Shown in pieces: positions 55,271-64,000 of a DNA stretch of 64,000 bases. Under the pieces are notes generated by a model, which saw only the letters and a list, made by a program, of their open reading frames with translations, was not told where the DNA came from and did not search any database. A program made the position numbers and the translations under genes. Source of the DNA: Burkholderiaceae bacterium (GTDB taxonomy: Bacteria; Pseudomonadota; Gammaproteobacteria; Burkholderiales; Burkholderiaceae_D); NCBI GenBank assembly GCA_018261755.1, contig JAGTRJ010000014.1, positions 98,749-162,748 of the forward strand, written 5' to 3'. Position 1 is the first letter of the stretch, and every line of letters begins with the position of its first letter.

Positions 55271-56755
55271 ATGCACAGCTTTCTCTGGCACGACTACGAA
55301 ACCTTCGGCGTTTCACCGCGCAGCGACCGGCCGGCGCAATTCGCCGCCATTCGCACTGATGCCGAACTGAACGAAACGGGGAAGCCGCTGATGCTGTACT
55401 GTCAGCCGGCGCCGGACTACCTGCCCGATGCGCAAGCCTGCCTGATCACTGGCATCACGCCGCAGCTTTGCCTCGAACGCGGGCTGGCCGAACACCGTTT
55501 CGCGGCTGATATCGAACGCGAATTTTCGCAGCCGAACACGATTGGCGTCGGCTACAACTCGATCCGCTTCGACGACGAAGTCACGCGCTTTCTGTTCTGG
55601 CGCAACCTGATCGACCCGTACGCGCGCGAATGGCAAAACGGCTGCGGCCGCTGGGATATTCTTGATCTCGCCCGCACCGCGCACGCGCTGCGGCCGGAAG
55701 GGATAGTTTGGCCGACGGACGACGACGGCCGTCCCAGCTTCCGGCTGGAAAAGCTCACCAGCGCCAACGGCATCGGGCACGACGCGGCGCACGATGCATT
55801 GTCCGACGTGCGCGCCACCATCGGGCTGGCGCGGTTGATCCGCCAGCGCCAGCCGCGGCTGTTCGACTACTGCCTTGGCCTGCGCGACAAGACGCGCGCC
55901 GCCGACGAAATCGGCCTGCAGCGCGCGCCCGAACTGCGCACGCCGTTCCTGCACGTATCCGGCATGTTCTCCGCCGAGCGCGGCTGCATCGCGCTGATGC
56001 TGCCGCTGGCGCAGCACCCGCGAAACAAGAATGAAATCATCGCCTGGGATTTGTCGGCCGACCCGGAACAGTTGCTGTCGCTCGATGCCGAAACCATCCG
56101 CCAGCGGCTGTTTACCAAGACGGACGAACTGCCGGACAGCGTGTCGCGCCTGCCGGTCAAAACCATCCACCTCAACCGCGCGCCGGTGGTGATCGGCAAC
56201 CTGCGCACGCTGTCACCAGCGATGGCCGAACGCTGGCAACTGGATCTGGACGCGGCGCAGCGGCGCAGCGCGATGGCCGCCAAACCGGCATTCGCGGCCA
56301 AAATGGCCAGCCTGTGGCAGGACGTTTACCGACGGCCGGAAAACGACGGCGTGGCCGAGGTCGATCAAGATTTGTACGGCGGTTTCATCGGCAACGCCGA
56401 CCGGCGCCAGCTCAACCGGCTGCGCACGCTCGCGCCGGAAGCGCTGGCGGCGGCACGGGTGTCGTTCGACGACCGGCGGCTGGACGAACTGCTGTTCCGC
56501 TACCGTGCGCGCAACTTCCCGCACACGCTATCCGCCGACGAAGCGCAGCGCTGGCGCGAACACTGCGCGGCGCGGCTGGGTATGGGGGCCGACGGGGCCG
56601 ATGGGGAGAATGGTGCTGATGGCGTTCGTTCCCGGGCTGCGCTGCTGGCGCAAATCGGCCAACTGCTACCGGCGGCCGACGCCCGCGGCCAGGCCGTGCT
56701 GACCGCGCTGCGCGACTATGCCGATGCGCTTGCCTTGGGTATCAGGCCAAAATAA
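55271..56755 (+). CDS. sbcB: Exodeoxyribonuclease I
   Basis: 494 aa, close to the ~475 of E. coli ExoI. The DEDDh exonuclease motifs are LWHDYETFGVSP (Exo I), IGVGYNSIRFDDEVTRFLFWRN (Exo II) and HDAAHDALSDVRATIGLARLI (Exo III). The C-terminal SH3-like and helical domains follow (ELRTPFLHVSGMF onward). It degrades single-stranded DNA 3' to 5' in recombination and mismatch repair. Copy 6 of the 76-bp repeat begins 34 bp after the stop. Confidence 0.96.
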   Translation: MHSFLWHDYETFGVSPRSDRPAQFAAIRTDAELNETGKPLMLYCQPAPDYLPDAQACLITGITPQLCLERGLAEHRFAADIEREFSQPNTIGVGYNSIRFDDEVTRFLFWRNLIDPYAREWQNGCGRWDILDLARTAHALRPEGIVWPTDDDGRPSFRLEKLTSANGIGHDAAHDALSDVRATIGLARLIRQRQPRLFDYCLGLRDKTRAADEIGLQRAPELRTPFLHVSGMFSAERGCIALMLPLAQHPRNKNEIIAWDLSADPEQLLSLDAETIRQRLFTKTDELPDSVSRLPVKTIHLNRAPVVIGNLRTLSPAMAERWQLDLDAAQRRSAMAAKPAFAAKMASLWQDVYRRPENDGVAEVDQDLYGGFIGNADRRQLNRLRTLAPEALAAARVSFDDRRLDELLFRYRARNFPHTLSADEAQRWREHCAARLGMGADGADGENGADGVRSRAALLAQIGQLLPAADARGQAVLTALRDYADALALGIRPK

Positions 56756-57377
56756 CTGACTTAAATGGCTTTTGGGTCAATAAGCCCCAAAAATATACTC
56801 CGGGCAGTATCTAAAAACAGCCAGCAAAACTGTGGCCTGGCGTAGTGTTTTGGCTATATACCCCGCCGATTTCCTCGCCAATTTCCCGCCAATATTCCAG
56901 CGACCACACCCGCTTCGCCCACGCTGATCACGCGCGGGTATGAAAACGGCGAGCCGCTGACGCGCGGTTTGGCTAAACAGGCTGCGGGGCGGGAATGAAA
57001 ATTCGTTGTTTGGGCGAGTCAATGTAGGGGAAAACCCTCTCAGTGCGGCGGCAGGATAGGAATACACTCAATGCGTGCCCGCCATGCATGGCACGCGCAA
57101 GCTGCAAGTGATTCCTGCCGCACCTCCATTTTGTAAACATGAAGTCATTTATCTTGGGCAAAGTTGATGTTGTCTATTGGGGAAATTTGCTTCGGATGCC
57201 AGTTTGGCGCCGCTGTAGCTCAATATGCAATCCCCCGCGCCGCGCTGACGGCCGGAATCAGACCGATGCCAGGGCATGGAAATTGCCAGATAAAACCAGA
57301 ACACGCGCTTTCGCCAATCCGGAGCAATCGCATCAATCGCACCATTCAGAACCATTACCGCCATTTGGAGTTTCACC
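56756..57377. other. 622-bp region upstream of the giant adhesin
   Basis: It holds copy 6 of the 76-bp repeat near its start and the adhesin leader at its end (GGAG about 10 nt before ATG 57378). A 16-nt stretch at 57209-57224 resembles the 5' end of a tRNA but nothing more. No gene is supported, and I found no clear promoter; such a long leader suggests regulated expression. Confidence 0.5.
56789..56864 (-). repeat. 76-bp intergenic repeat, copy 6
   Basis: In the reverse orientation it opens GGGGTATATAGCC (from 56864), has GCTGG at offset 39 (56825) and ends ATACT-N6-AGTATATTTTT. It is the only copy on the minus strand and is nearly as well preserved as copy 3. Confidence 0.85.
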
Positions 57378-60300
57378 ATGCCCGCCGCTTCGCCCGCTTC
57401 CACCGCCAAGAACCATGTTGTCTTCATTGACAGCGCCGTCTCCGAACTTGACACCCTGATCGCTTCCCTGCCGGCCGGCACCGAAACCGTGCTGCTCAAA
57501 GCAGGCAGCGATGGTTTCGAGCAGATGGCGGCTTACCTGCAAGGCAAAACCGGCCTCGATTCGGTGCAGTTGATCTCGCATGGTGCATCAGGTCAGATCA
57601 CGGCCGGCAGCAGCACGCTGAACGCGGACACCATCGCCAGCCACGGCGCGCAACTGACGGCGATCGGCGCGGCGTTGAAAGACAGCGGCGATTTCTTGAT
57701 CTACGGCTGCAACGTGGCGCAAGGCGCGGCTGGCGAGGCGCTGGTGCAGCAGATTGCCAGCATCACGCAGGCGGATGTGGCGGCGTCAACCAACCTGACG
57801 GGCGCGACGGCGAAGGGCGGGGATTGGGTGCTGGAGTATCAGGCTGGGCATGTCGAATCGCAGGCCGTACTCGAACTGCCAAGCCAGTCAGCATTCAGTG
57901 GCACGCTGGCGCTTCCCTCTGGAATGCAAACCTGCAACATCTACGACATGACGGATGCGGGTAATACCCTGACCAGCACGTATTTCGTCGCCAGTGCCAC
58001 CACCACCGCGAACAACCCGGCCAGCATGGAGGTCACCGCAGGCGCTTCCGGTTATGTCAACGACAACTCGACTGCCGGATCGACTGTGACAGTCCGGATT
58101 GGCAGCAACAATCCCGGGCTGGCATCGTTTGAACTGGCCAACATCAACATCTCCGATTTTGTTAATGCGTTGTCCGCACAAAACCTCCATGTTGTTGGGC
58201 ACAAGGCGGATGGCAGCGGCACTGTCAGCACCGTCAGTGTCAGCGGCACCGTAGGTGACGATACCTATACCTCGGCCAACTTCAGCAACTGGTCGGTGTT
58301 TTCCGGCGTGCAACTGGATTATTTCGAGATTGCTTGGAACCTGACAGCCGCAGCCGATCAGGCGCCATTCAACATGGATCTGGTGTCGTTCAGCGTCAAC
58401 AATATGACCGCGCCGGCGGTGATCCCTGCGCCCAAGGTCACCAATGTCACGTCGACGAACGCCAATGACATTTACTTGCCCGGCGACACGATCGCGATCA
58501 CCGTGAAGTTCGATCAGGTCGTCAATGTTACCGGCACGCCGCAGCTCACGCTGGAAACCGGCGCGACCGATCACGTTGCCAGCTTTGTCAGCGGCAGCGG
58601 CACGGATACACTGACCTTCAACTACACCGTGCAAAGCGGCGACGTGTCGAGCGACCTCGATTACACCGGCACGACCGCGCTCGCCCTGAATGGCGGCACC
58701 ATCAAGAATGGTTCGGCCACCAGCGCTGACCTGACCCTGTCTGCACCCGGCGCAGCCGGTTCGCTGGGTGCCAACAAGGGCATCGTTATCGATACCAACG
58801 AAGGCACGCTGCCGGCAGGCGCGCAGTCTTACAATCTGACCGCGCTCACCGATTATGGCGACAAGCTGAAAAACGATTATTTCGTCGTCAGCGCCACTTT
58901 CGACGGCAGCAGCGTGGCGATGAACAATGATGGCGGATCGGGATATGCCAATACAAGCCGGGGCGCAAGCGGCACCAGCACCGTTTCGATCAAGGTGGCC
59001 GCAGATGCACTCGATGTCGGATCGTTCGAGCTGACCAACATCAACCTGTCCGATTTTGCGGGTCGGGACACCAATGTCATGTCCAACCTCCATGTCGTCG
59101 GTCACAAGGCCGATGGTAGCGGCACCGTCAGCACCGTCAACGTCACCGGCACGGTAGGCGATGACACTTTTACCGCCGCGGGTTTCAGCAACTGGTCGGT
59201 ATTCTCCGGCGTCAAGCTCGATTATTTCGAAGTAATCTGGGACATCGACAACAGCAGCTCGAACAACGCCGCCAACAATGTCGATTTCTTTTCCTTCGAT
59301 GTCACCAACCTGACTGCTCCGGGCGCGGTGGCAGAACCCGTCATCACCAATATCACCTCAAGCGCCGCCAACGACATCTACGCACCAGGCGACACCATTG
59401 CGATAACGGTCGAGTTCAGCCAGTCCGTTACCGTCACCGGCACGCCGCAACTCACGCTGGAAACTGGCACGACCGATCGCGTCATCGATTATGTTAGCGG
59501 CAGCGGCGGCCGGACGCTGACTTTCAATTACACGGTACAGAGTGGCGACGTATCGGGTGACCTCGATTACATCGGCACCACCGCACTGACGCTCAACGGT
59601 GGCACCATCCGCAATAGCTCCAGCATTGATGCCGTTCTGACGCTGCCCGCAGCAGGCGCGGCCGGTTCGCTGGGCGCCAACAAGGGCATCGTCATCGATA
59701 CCAATGAAGGCACGTTGCCGGCAGGCGCGCAGTCTTACAATCTGACCGCCCTCACCGATTATGGCGACAAGCTGAAAAACGATTATTTCGTGGTCAGCGC
59801 CAGCTTCGACGGCAGTAGCGCTCCCATGGACAACAATGGCGGATCGGGATATGTCAATAAGACCAAGGGCGCAAGCGGCACCAGCACCGTCTCGATCAAG
59901 GTGGCCGCGGACGCCCTCGACGTCGGATCGTTCGAGCTGACCAACGTCAACCTGTCCGATTACAGCGGTCAGCCCACCAATGTCATGTCCAACCTCCATG
60001 TCGTCGGGCACAAGGCCGACGGCAGCGGCACTGTCAGCACCGTCAACGTCACCGGCACTGCAGCCGATGACACTTTTACCGCCGCGAGTTTCAGCAACTG
60101 GTCGGTATTCTCCGGCGTCAAGATCGATTACTTCGAAGTGAGCTGGGACATCGACAACAGCAGCTCGAACAACGCCGCCAGCTATGTCGATTTCCTGTCA
60201 TTCTCCGTCACCAATCTGAGCCAGCCGGCCAGCGGCAACCGCCCGGTTACCACTCTTCCCGCCGTGCCGACGATTGCCGAAGACAGCGTCGCCAATGCCA

Positions 60301-63300
60301 TTACCGGCATTTCGATCGCGGATGCGGATGGTGACGCCCAGACCGTGACGCTGACTGCCACGCATGGCACATTCAGCGTTGGCACCACCACCGGTCTGAC
60401 GCTGGTGTCGGGCAATTACAGCAGCGGTACGGTATCGTTCAGCGGCTCGCTGGCGGACATCAACACCGCGCTCGCCAGCCTGAAGTTCACGCCGACGGCC
60501 GATTTCTCCGGCACGGCCACGCTGCAGGTCAAGACCGACGATGGTCACTACAACAGCGACAACGACACACTGAACATCACTGTCAGCGCAGTCAATGATG
60601 CGCCGACGATGACCGGGCTGCCATCCGACATTACGGTCACTGAGGACGTTGCTGGCAATGTCGACCTGTCGTCGGTCACGTTCGGCGATGTCGATGCCGG
60701 AGCGAACAGCATCACGCTGACGATAGCCGCTGGCGCTGGCACGCTGACGGCATCCAGTGGCGGCAGCGTAACCGTCGGCGGGTCGGGCACCGGCACGCTG
60801 ACGCTAAGCGGTACGGCATCGAATATCGACACCTACCTGAACACGGCAAGCAACATCAAGTACACGGGTACGGCCAACACCAATGGTGACAATGCCACCA
60901 CACTGACTTTGACCGCGAATGACAATGGCAACACCGGTGCTGGCGGCGGCAATAATGTTGCTCTTGGCACGGTCAATATCGACATCACGGCCGTCAACGA
61001 TGCTCCCGCGATCACGGCGGGAGCCAGCGCCAGCTATACCGAGAATGGCAGCGCCGTGGCTGTGGACAACACGATCAGCGTTACCGATGTGGATTCGGCC
61101 AACCTTGCCGGCGCGACTGCCGTGATTTCTTCGGGTTACACCAGCGGTGATACGCTGAACTTTATCAATCAAAACGGTATTGCCGGAGCATGGAATGCGG
61201 CCACGCATACGCTGACGCTTAGCGGATCGGCCAGCATCGCGCAGTATCAGGCCGCCTTGCGCTCGATCACGTTCAATTCCGGCAGCGACAATCCTGGCAA
61301 CGGTACGCGCACGGTTACTTGGCAGGTGGACGATGGCGCCGCCTCGGCGCACGCCAGCAATACGGCAACCAGCACGGTGACCGTTACGCCGTTCAACGAT
61401 GCGCCGACCAGCATTGCGATATCCGGCAGCATGGTATCCACCTACGACACGGCCAACACCACGGTGGGCACGCTGACCACGACCGATGCCGACAGTTCGG
61501 CCTGGACGTATTCGATCCAGTCCATTTCGCGGAACGGCATACTCAGAAGCAACGATGGTTCTCTGTTTTCACTGGCGGATGCCGGTTCGGTCGCCAGCAC
61601 CGCGCTGCGCGCGACCGCGCCGGGCACGACGACGGCGGGTGCTTACACGGTGGTGGTGCGGGCAACCGATGCGGACGGGCTGTATTACGACCAGACGCTG
61701 ACGGTCAATGTCAGCAATGCGATGACCGTCACCACGCATTTCGATGAAACGTATGACAACAAGTCTTACACCGACGAACTGGCCGACGGTCTCGGCCTCA
61801 GCCTGGACGAAGCGGTCGGGCTGGTCAATGCGGCCGGCGGCGGCGCCATCCGTTTTGGCGCGGGGGTGTCAGTTGCCAATGCGTGTTTATCGCCACTCGC
61901 CATCAATACCGATATCACGCTGGTGCATGATGCGGTATCCACGGTCGAAATCAACACCCTTGGCAAGCTCATCACCATTGCCGCCGGCAAGACGCTGACC
62001 GTCCAGGCCGATAGCGGCGCTTATCTGTCTTTTGACGCTAGCCCGATCGCCGGTTCGGGCAACCTGACCAAGACCGGCAACGGTCTATTGTCCATGCAAA
62101 CCGATGCCGGCTACAACGGCACCATCACCATTTCCGCTGGTACGCTGGCTACTGCCGGCGCTGAAACGATCGGCGATGCGGCTAGCGTGATGGTCAATAG
62201 CGGCGGCACGCTGACGCTGAATGGCAATGAAACTATCGGCAAGCTGGAGGGTGCGGGTGCGGTTAATCTGCTGGGGTACACCCTGACCGTCGGCAATGCG
62301 GGTAATTCGGCATTCATTGGCGCGATCAGCGGCTCTGGCGGGCTAATCAAGCTTGGCGGCGGCATACTGGATCTGTCCGGCACCAACACCTATACCGGCG
62401 CGACCACGGTCAATGCCGGCACGCTGGCGCTGGCGAACGGCTCGGCGTTGTCCGATAGCAGTGCCGTGACGGTCGCCACGGGCGCCGGCATGACGCTGTA
62501 TGCTTCGGAAACTATTGGCTCGCTGGCTGGTTCAGGCAATGTTTCCATTACTGCTAGCCATACGCTGACAACCGGCGGCAATAACGCCTCGACCGTCTTT
62601 TCCGGCCAGATCAGCAGCCCCTTCGGCGGTCTGGTCAAGGCCGGCACCGGCACGCTGATGCTTTCCGGAACCAACACCTACGCTGGCGCGACCACCATCA
62701 ACGGCGGCACGCTGGAACTGTCTGGCGGCCAGGCCGTGGCTAACAGCAGTGCGGTCACGGTGGCAGCCGGCGCCACGCTGCAACTGGATTCGTCGGAAAC
62801 CATCGGTTCGCTCGCGGGCAGCGGCGGCACGGTTTCGCTGGGTGCCAGCGCATTGACGCTTGGCGGCGACAATAGTTCAACCGTTTTTATCGGCGCGATT
62901 AACGGATCGGGTGAGCTGACCAAGGTGGGCACGGGCACGCTGACCTTGTACGGCGCGAATACCTATACCGGCGCGACCGTGATTTCTTTTGGCAAGCTGA
63001 TGCTCAATGGTTCGCTGAACAGCGCGATCAGGGTCGATGGTGGCGCCGTGCTCGATGGCAGCGGCAGCACCAGCGGCGCGGTCACGGTGCAAAATGGCGC
63101 CACGCTGGAGGTTGGCAGCAGCGGGGTCGAAGATCTCGCCACCGGCGACCTGACGCTGGCCAGCGGCGCCACCTTCGTCGCACAGATCGGCGGCACCACC
63201 GCCCGCACCGGCTACGACCAGATCAAGGTGACCGGCGCGGTCGATCTCACCGGTGCCACGCTGAACGCTTCGCTCATCAACAGTTTCGTGCCTACCACGG

Positions 63301-64000
63301 GCAACAGCTTCACCCTGATCGACAATGATGGCACGGATGCCGTCACCGGCACGTTTGCCGGGTTGGCCGAGGGTTCGACGGTGACGATAGGTGGCCGGCA
63401 GTTCACCATCAGCTATGCCGGTGGCACTGGCAACGACGTGGTGCTGACGGTAGCCAACGCCGCGCCGGTCATCAGCAGCAATGGCGGCGGCGCCACGGCA
63501 ACGGTCAGCATGGCCGAAAACACCACCGCTGTCACCACCGTCACCGCGACCGATGCCAACGCCGCCGATGTGCTGGCCTACAGCATCAGCGGCGGCGCGG
63601 ATATGGCCAAATTTGCCATCAACGCATCCACCGGCGCGCTCAGCTTCAAATCCGCGCCGGATTACGAAACGCCGGCCGATGCCGATGGCAACAACAGCTA
63701 TGTCGTTGAAATCACCGCATCGGATGGCAATGGCGGCAGCGATGTGCAAACGATCACGGTCAACGTCACTGACGTGGCTGAAACACCGCCCGCGCCACCC
63801 GCGCCTCCTGCTCCGCCTCCGTTGACAGGCACCGTCGATGGCGTGTCCATTTCGCAGCAGACGACGACCAACAGCCAGACCGGGCAGGCCGAGCAGACGA
63901 TCACGGTGCCGACCATCACCACTGGCCGGGTGGACGACCCGACGACCGCGCACACCGCGCTGGCCGACATCCCAGTCGGTCCGACAGGCGCCACGAATGC
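57378..64000 (+). CDS. Giant DUF4347 repetitive adhesin, 3' end beyond the window
   Basis: One frame is open from ATG 57378 to the right edge, at least 2,207 codons. The order is: DUF4347-type N-terminal domain (HVVFIDSAVSELDTLIASLP, LISHGASGQI, FLIYGCNVAQG; residues ~10-170); three copies of a ~300-residue unit, two of them joined to Ig-like segments (PGDTIAITVKFDQ, PQLTLETG); VCBS/cadherin-like modules with repeated NDAP (60240-61740); at least three autotransporter-associated strand repeats (GTNTYTGATTVN type, ~96-residue spacing); and a cadherin-like module with ETPADADGN before a proline stretch. No Sec signal is visible, which fits type I secretion of large adhesins whose C-terminal RTX signal would lie outside the window (inference). 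Expected role: attachment or biofilm. Frame checked at several points; no frameshift found. Confidence 0.88.
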   Translation, partial: MPAASPASTAKNHVVFIDSAVSELDTLIASLPAGTETVLLKAGSDGFEQMAAYLQGKTGLDSVQLISHGASGQITAGSSTLNADTIASHGAQLTAIGAALKDSGDFLIYGCNVAQGAAGEALVQQIASITQADVAASTNLTGATAKGGDWVLEYQAGHVESQAVLELPSQSAFSGTLALPSGMQTCNIYDMTDAGNTLTSTYFVASATTTANNPASMEVTAGASGYVNDNSTAGSTVTVRIGSNNPGLASFELANINISDFVNALSAQNLHVVGHKADGSGTVSTVSVSGTVGDDTYTSANFSNWSVFSGVQLDYFEIAWNLTAAADQAPFNMDLVSFSVNNMTAPAVIPAPKVTNVTSTNANDIYLPGDTIAITVKFDQVVNVTGTPQLTLETGATDHVASFVSGSGTDTLTFNYTVQSGDVSSDLDYTGTTALALNGGTIKNGSATSADLTLSAPGAAGSLGANKGIVIDTNEGTLPAGAQSYNLTALTDYGDKLKNDYFVVSATFDGSSVAMNNDGGSGYANTSRGASGTSTVSIKVAADALDVGSFELTNINLSDFAGRDTNVMSNLHVVGHKADGSGTVSTVNVTGTVGDDTFTAAGFSNWSVFSGVKLDYFEVIWDIDNSSSNNAANNVDFFSFDVTNLTAPGAVAEPVITNITSSAANDIYAPGDTIAITVEFSQSVTVTGTPQLTLETGTTDRVIDYVSGSGGRTLTFNYTVQSGDVSGDLDYIGTTALTLNGGTIRNSSSIDAVLTLPAAGAAGSLGANKGIVIDTNEGTLPAGAQSYNLTALTDYGDKLKNDYFVVSASFDGSSAPMDNNGGSGYVNKTKGASGTSTVSIKVAADALDVGSFELTNVNLSDYSGQPTNVMSNLHVVGHKADGSGTVSTVNVTGTAADDTFTAASFSNWSVFSGVKIDYFEVSWDIDNSSSNNAASYVDFLSFSVTNLSQPASGNRPVTTLPAVPTIAEDSVANAITGISIADADGDAQTVTLTATHGTFSVGTTTGLTLVSGNYSSGTVSFSGSLADINTALASLKFTPTADFSGTATLQVKTDDGHYNSDNDTLNITVSAVNDAPTMTGLPSDITVTEDVAGNVDLSSVTFGDVDAGANSITLTIAAGAGTLTASSGGSVTVGGSGTGTLTLSGTASNIDTYLNTASNIKYTGTANTNGDNATTLTLTANDNGNTGAGGGNNVALGTVNIDITAVNDAPAITAGASASYTENGSAVAVDNTISVTDVDSANLAGATAVISSGYTSGDTLNFINQNGIAGAWNAATHTLTLSGSASIAQYQAALRSITFNSGSDNPGNGTRTVTWQVDDGAASAHASNTATSTVTVTPFNDAPTSIAISGSMVSTYDTANTTVGTLTTTDADSSAWTYSIQSISRNGILRSNDGSLFSLADAGSVASTALRATAPGTTTAGAYTVVVRATDADGLYYDQTLTVNVSNAMTVTTHFDETYDNKSYTDELADGLGLSLDEAVGLVNAAGGGAIRFGAGVSVANACLSPLAINTDITLVHDAVSTVEINTLGKLITIAAGKTLTVQADSGAYLSFDASPIAGSGNLTKTGNGLLSMQTDAGYNGTITISAGTLATAGAETIGDAASVMVNSGGTLTLNGNETIGKLEGAGAVNLLGYTLTVGNAGNSAFIGAISGSGGLIKLGGGILDLSGTNTYTGATTVNAGTLALANGSALSDSSAVTVATGAGMTLYASETIGSLAGSGNVSITASHTLTTGGNNASTVFSGQISSPFGGLVKAGTGTLMLSGTNTYAGATTINGGTLELSGGQAVANSSAVTVAAGATLQLDSSETIGSLAGSGGTVSLGASALTLGGDNSSTVFIGAINGSGELTKVGTGTLTLYGANTYTGATVISFGKLMLNGSLNSAIRVDGGAVLDGSGSTSGAVTVQNGATLEVGSSGVEDLATGDLTLASGATFVAQIGGTTARTGYDQIKVTGAVDLTGATLNASLINSFVPTTGNSFTLIDNDGTDAVTGTFAGLAEGSTVTIGGRQFTISYAGGTGNDVVLTVANAAPVISSNGGGATATVSMAENTTAVTTVTATDANAADVLAYSISGGADMAKFAINASTGALSFKSAPDYETPADADGNNSYVVEITASDGNGGSDVQTITVNVTDVAETPPAPPAPPAPPPLTGTVDGVSISQQTTTNSQTGQAEQTITVPTITTGRVDDPTTAHTALADIPVGPTGATN
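57906..60233 (+). repeat. Three tandem ~300-codon units within the adhesin
   Basis: Unit 2 starts at about 58758 and unit 3 at about 59664. Anchors at 59103 and 60009 give the same 906-bp (302-codon) period, so the copies are in frame and only mildly diverged. Unit 1 (from ~57906) is older and more diverged, and unit 3 lacks its Ig-like half, ending near 60233. Confidence 0.85.
62379..63010 (+). repeat. Autotransporter-associated strand repeats in the adhesin
   Basis: GTNTYTGATTVNAGTLAL starts at 62379, GTNTYAGATTINGGTLEL at 62667 and GANTYTGATVISFGKLML at 62952, at ~288-bp spacing. Each precedes a glycine-rich SSAVTVA/ETIGSLAGSG stretch. Confidence 0.8.

Noticed and set aside
57086..57106. 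Possible sigma-54 promoter (TGGCAC near the adhesin)
   Set aside because: The GG to GC spacing is 9 or 12 bp instead of 10, and TTGC is absent.
57209..57224. tRNA-like stretch GCCGCTGTAGCTCAAT
   Set aside because: Only the first ~16 nt resemble a tRNA; no anticodon arm, T-arm or CCA follows, so it is either chance or an untestable remnant.
57888..59105. Minus-strand open frame of 405 codons, and similar ones at 60804-61352 and 62877-63953
   Set aside because: They are antisense shadows of the repetitive adhesin, repeat with its 906-bp period, and are composed of low-complexity Gly/Val/Asp strings.

Overview
The window reads as chromosomal DNA of a betaproteobacterium of the order Burkholderiales, most likely family Oxalobacteraceae. 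The reasons are a formyl-CoA:oxalate CoA-transferase (frc) and an oxalate:formate antiporter-like MFS carrier (oxlT), both with the strong codon bias of highly expressed genes, plus Burkholderiales-type housekeeping runs (ribF-ileS-lspA-coaBC-dut and rplU-rpmA-obgE-proB). No prophage, IS element or CRISPR array was seen. Genes are dense and few are unassignable.

Layout. 0-8.6 kb: 5' part of tex (runs off the left edge), a SWIM/SNF2 helicase, a Dps ferritin, an alpha/beta hydrolase and a lone AAA ATPase. 8.7-16.3 kb: oxalate region, with frc and oxlT on the minus strand flanking a YeeE/YedE sulfur-transport pair, a sigma-54 activator whose PAS domain has a cysteine motif, and a Sel1-repeat protein; a hotdog thioesterase follows. 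16.4-26.3 kb: orphan peptide-binding protein, then ribF, ileS, lspA, coaBC, dut, a lipoprotein resembling a dead M48 protease, and a cupin. 26.3-32.5 kb: sensor kinase plus diguanylate-cyclase response regulator, a GspE/PilB-type ATPase and a spermidine-synthase-like protein. 32.6-39.3 kb: murJ, an alkaline phosphatase lipoprotein, two paralogous small membrane proteins, uup and tRNA-Arg(CCU). 39.4-47.7 kb: ugd converging on a seven-gene operon for 4-amino-4-deoxy-L-arabinose (Ara4N) modification of lipid A, with ArnA split into two genes. 48-56.8 kb: small envelope proteins, rplU (disrupted here), rpmA, obgE, proB, a DUF3617 protein, a cNMP-GGDEF / small protein / HDOD signalling trio and sbcB. 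57.4-64 kb: the first ~2,200 codons of a giant repetitive DUF4347 adhesin that runs off the right edge.

How the genes work together. Frc and the OxlT-like carrier are two of the three parts of oxalate-formate exchange metabolism; oxalyl-CoA decarboxylase is not in the window. Ugd and the arn operon form a complete UDP-glucose to lipid A-Ara4N route, which in other Gram-negatives lowers susceptibility to cationic peptides. Two GGDEF proteins and the adhesin suggest a surface lifestyle controlled by cyclic-di-GMP.

Most notable observations: (1) a six-copy, ~76-bp intergenic repeat family with fixed internal spacing; (2) rplU carries an internal deletion and frameshift; (3) two small paralogous membrane-protein genes bracketed by two repeat copies; (4) helically phased 10-bp repeats and other palindromes in the frc/sulfur-transport intergenic region.
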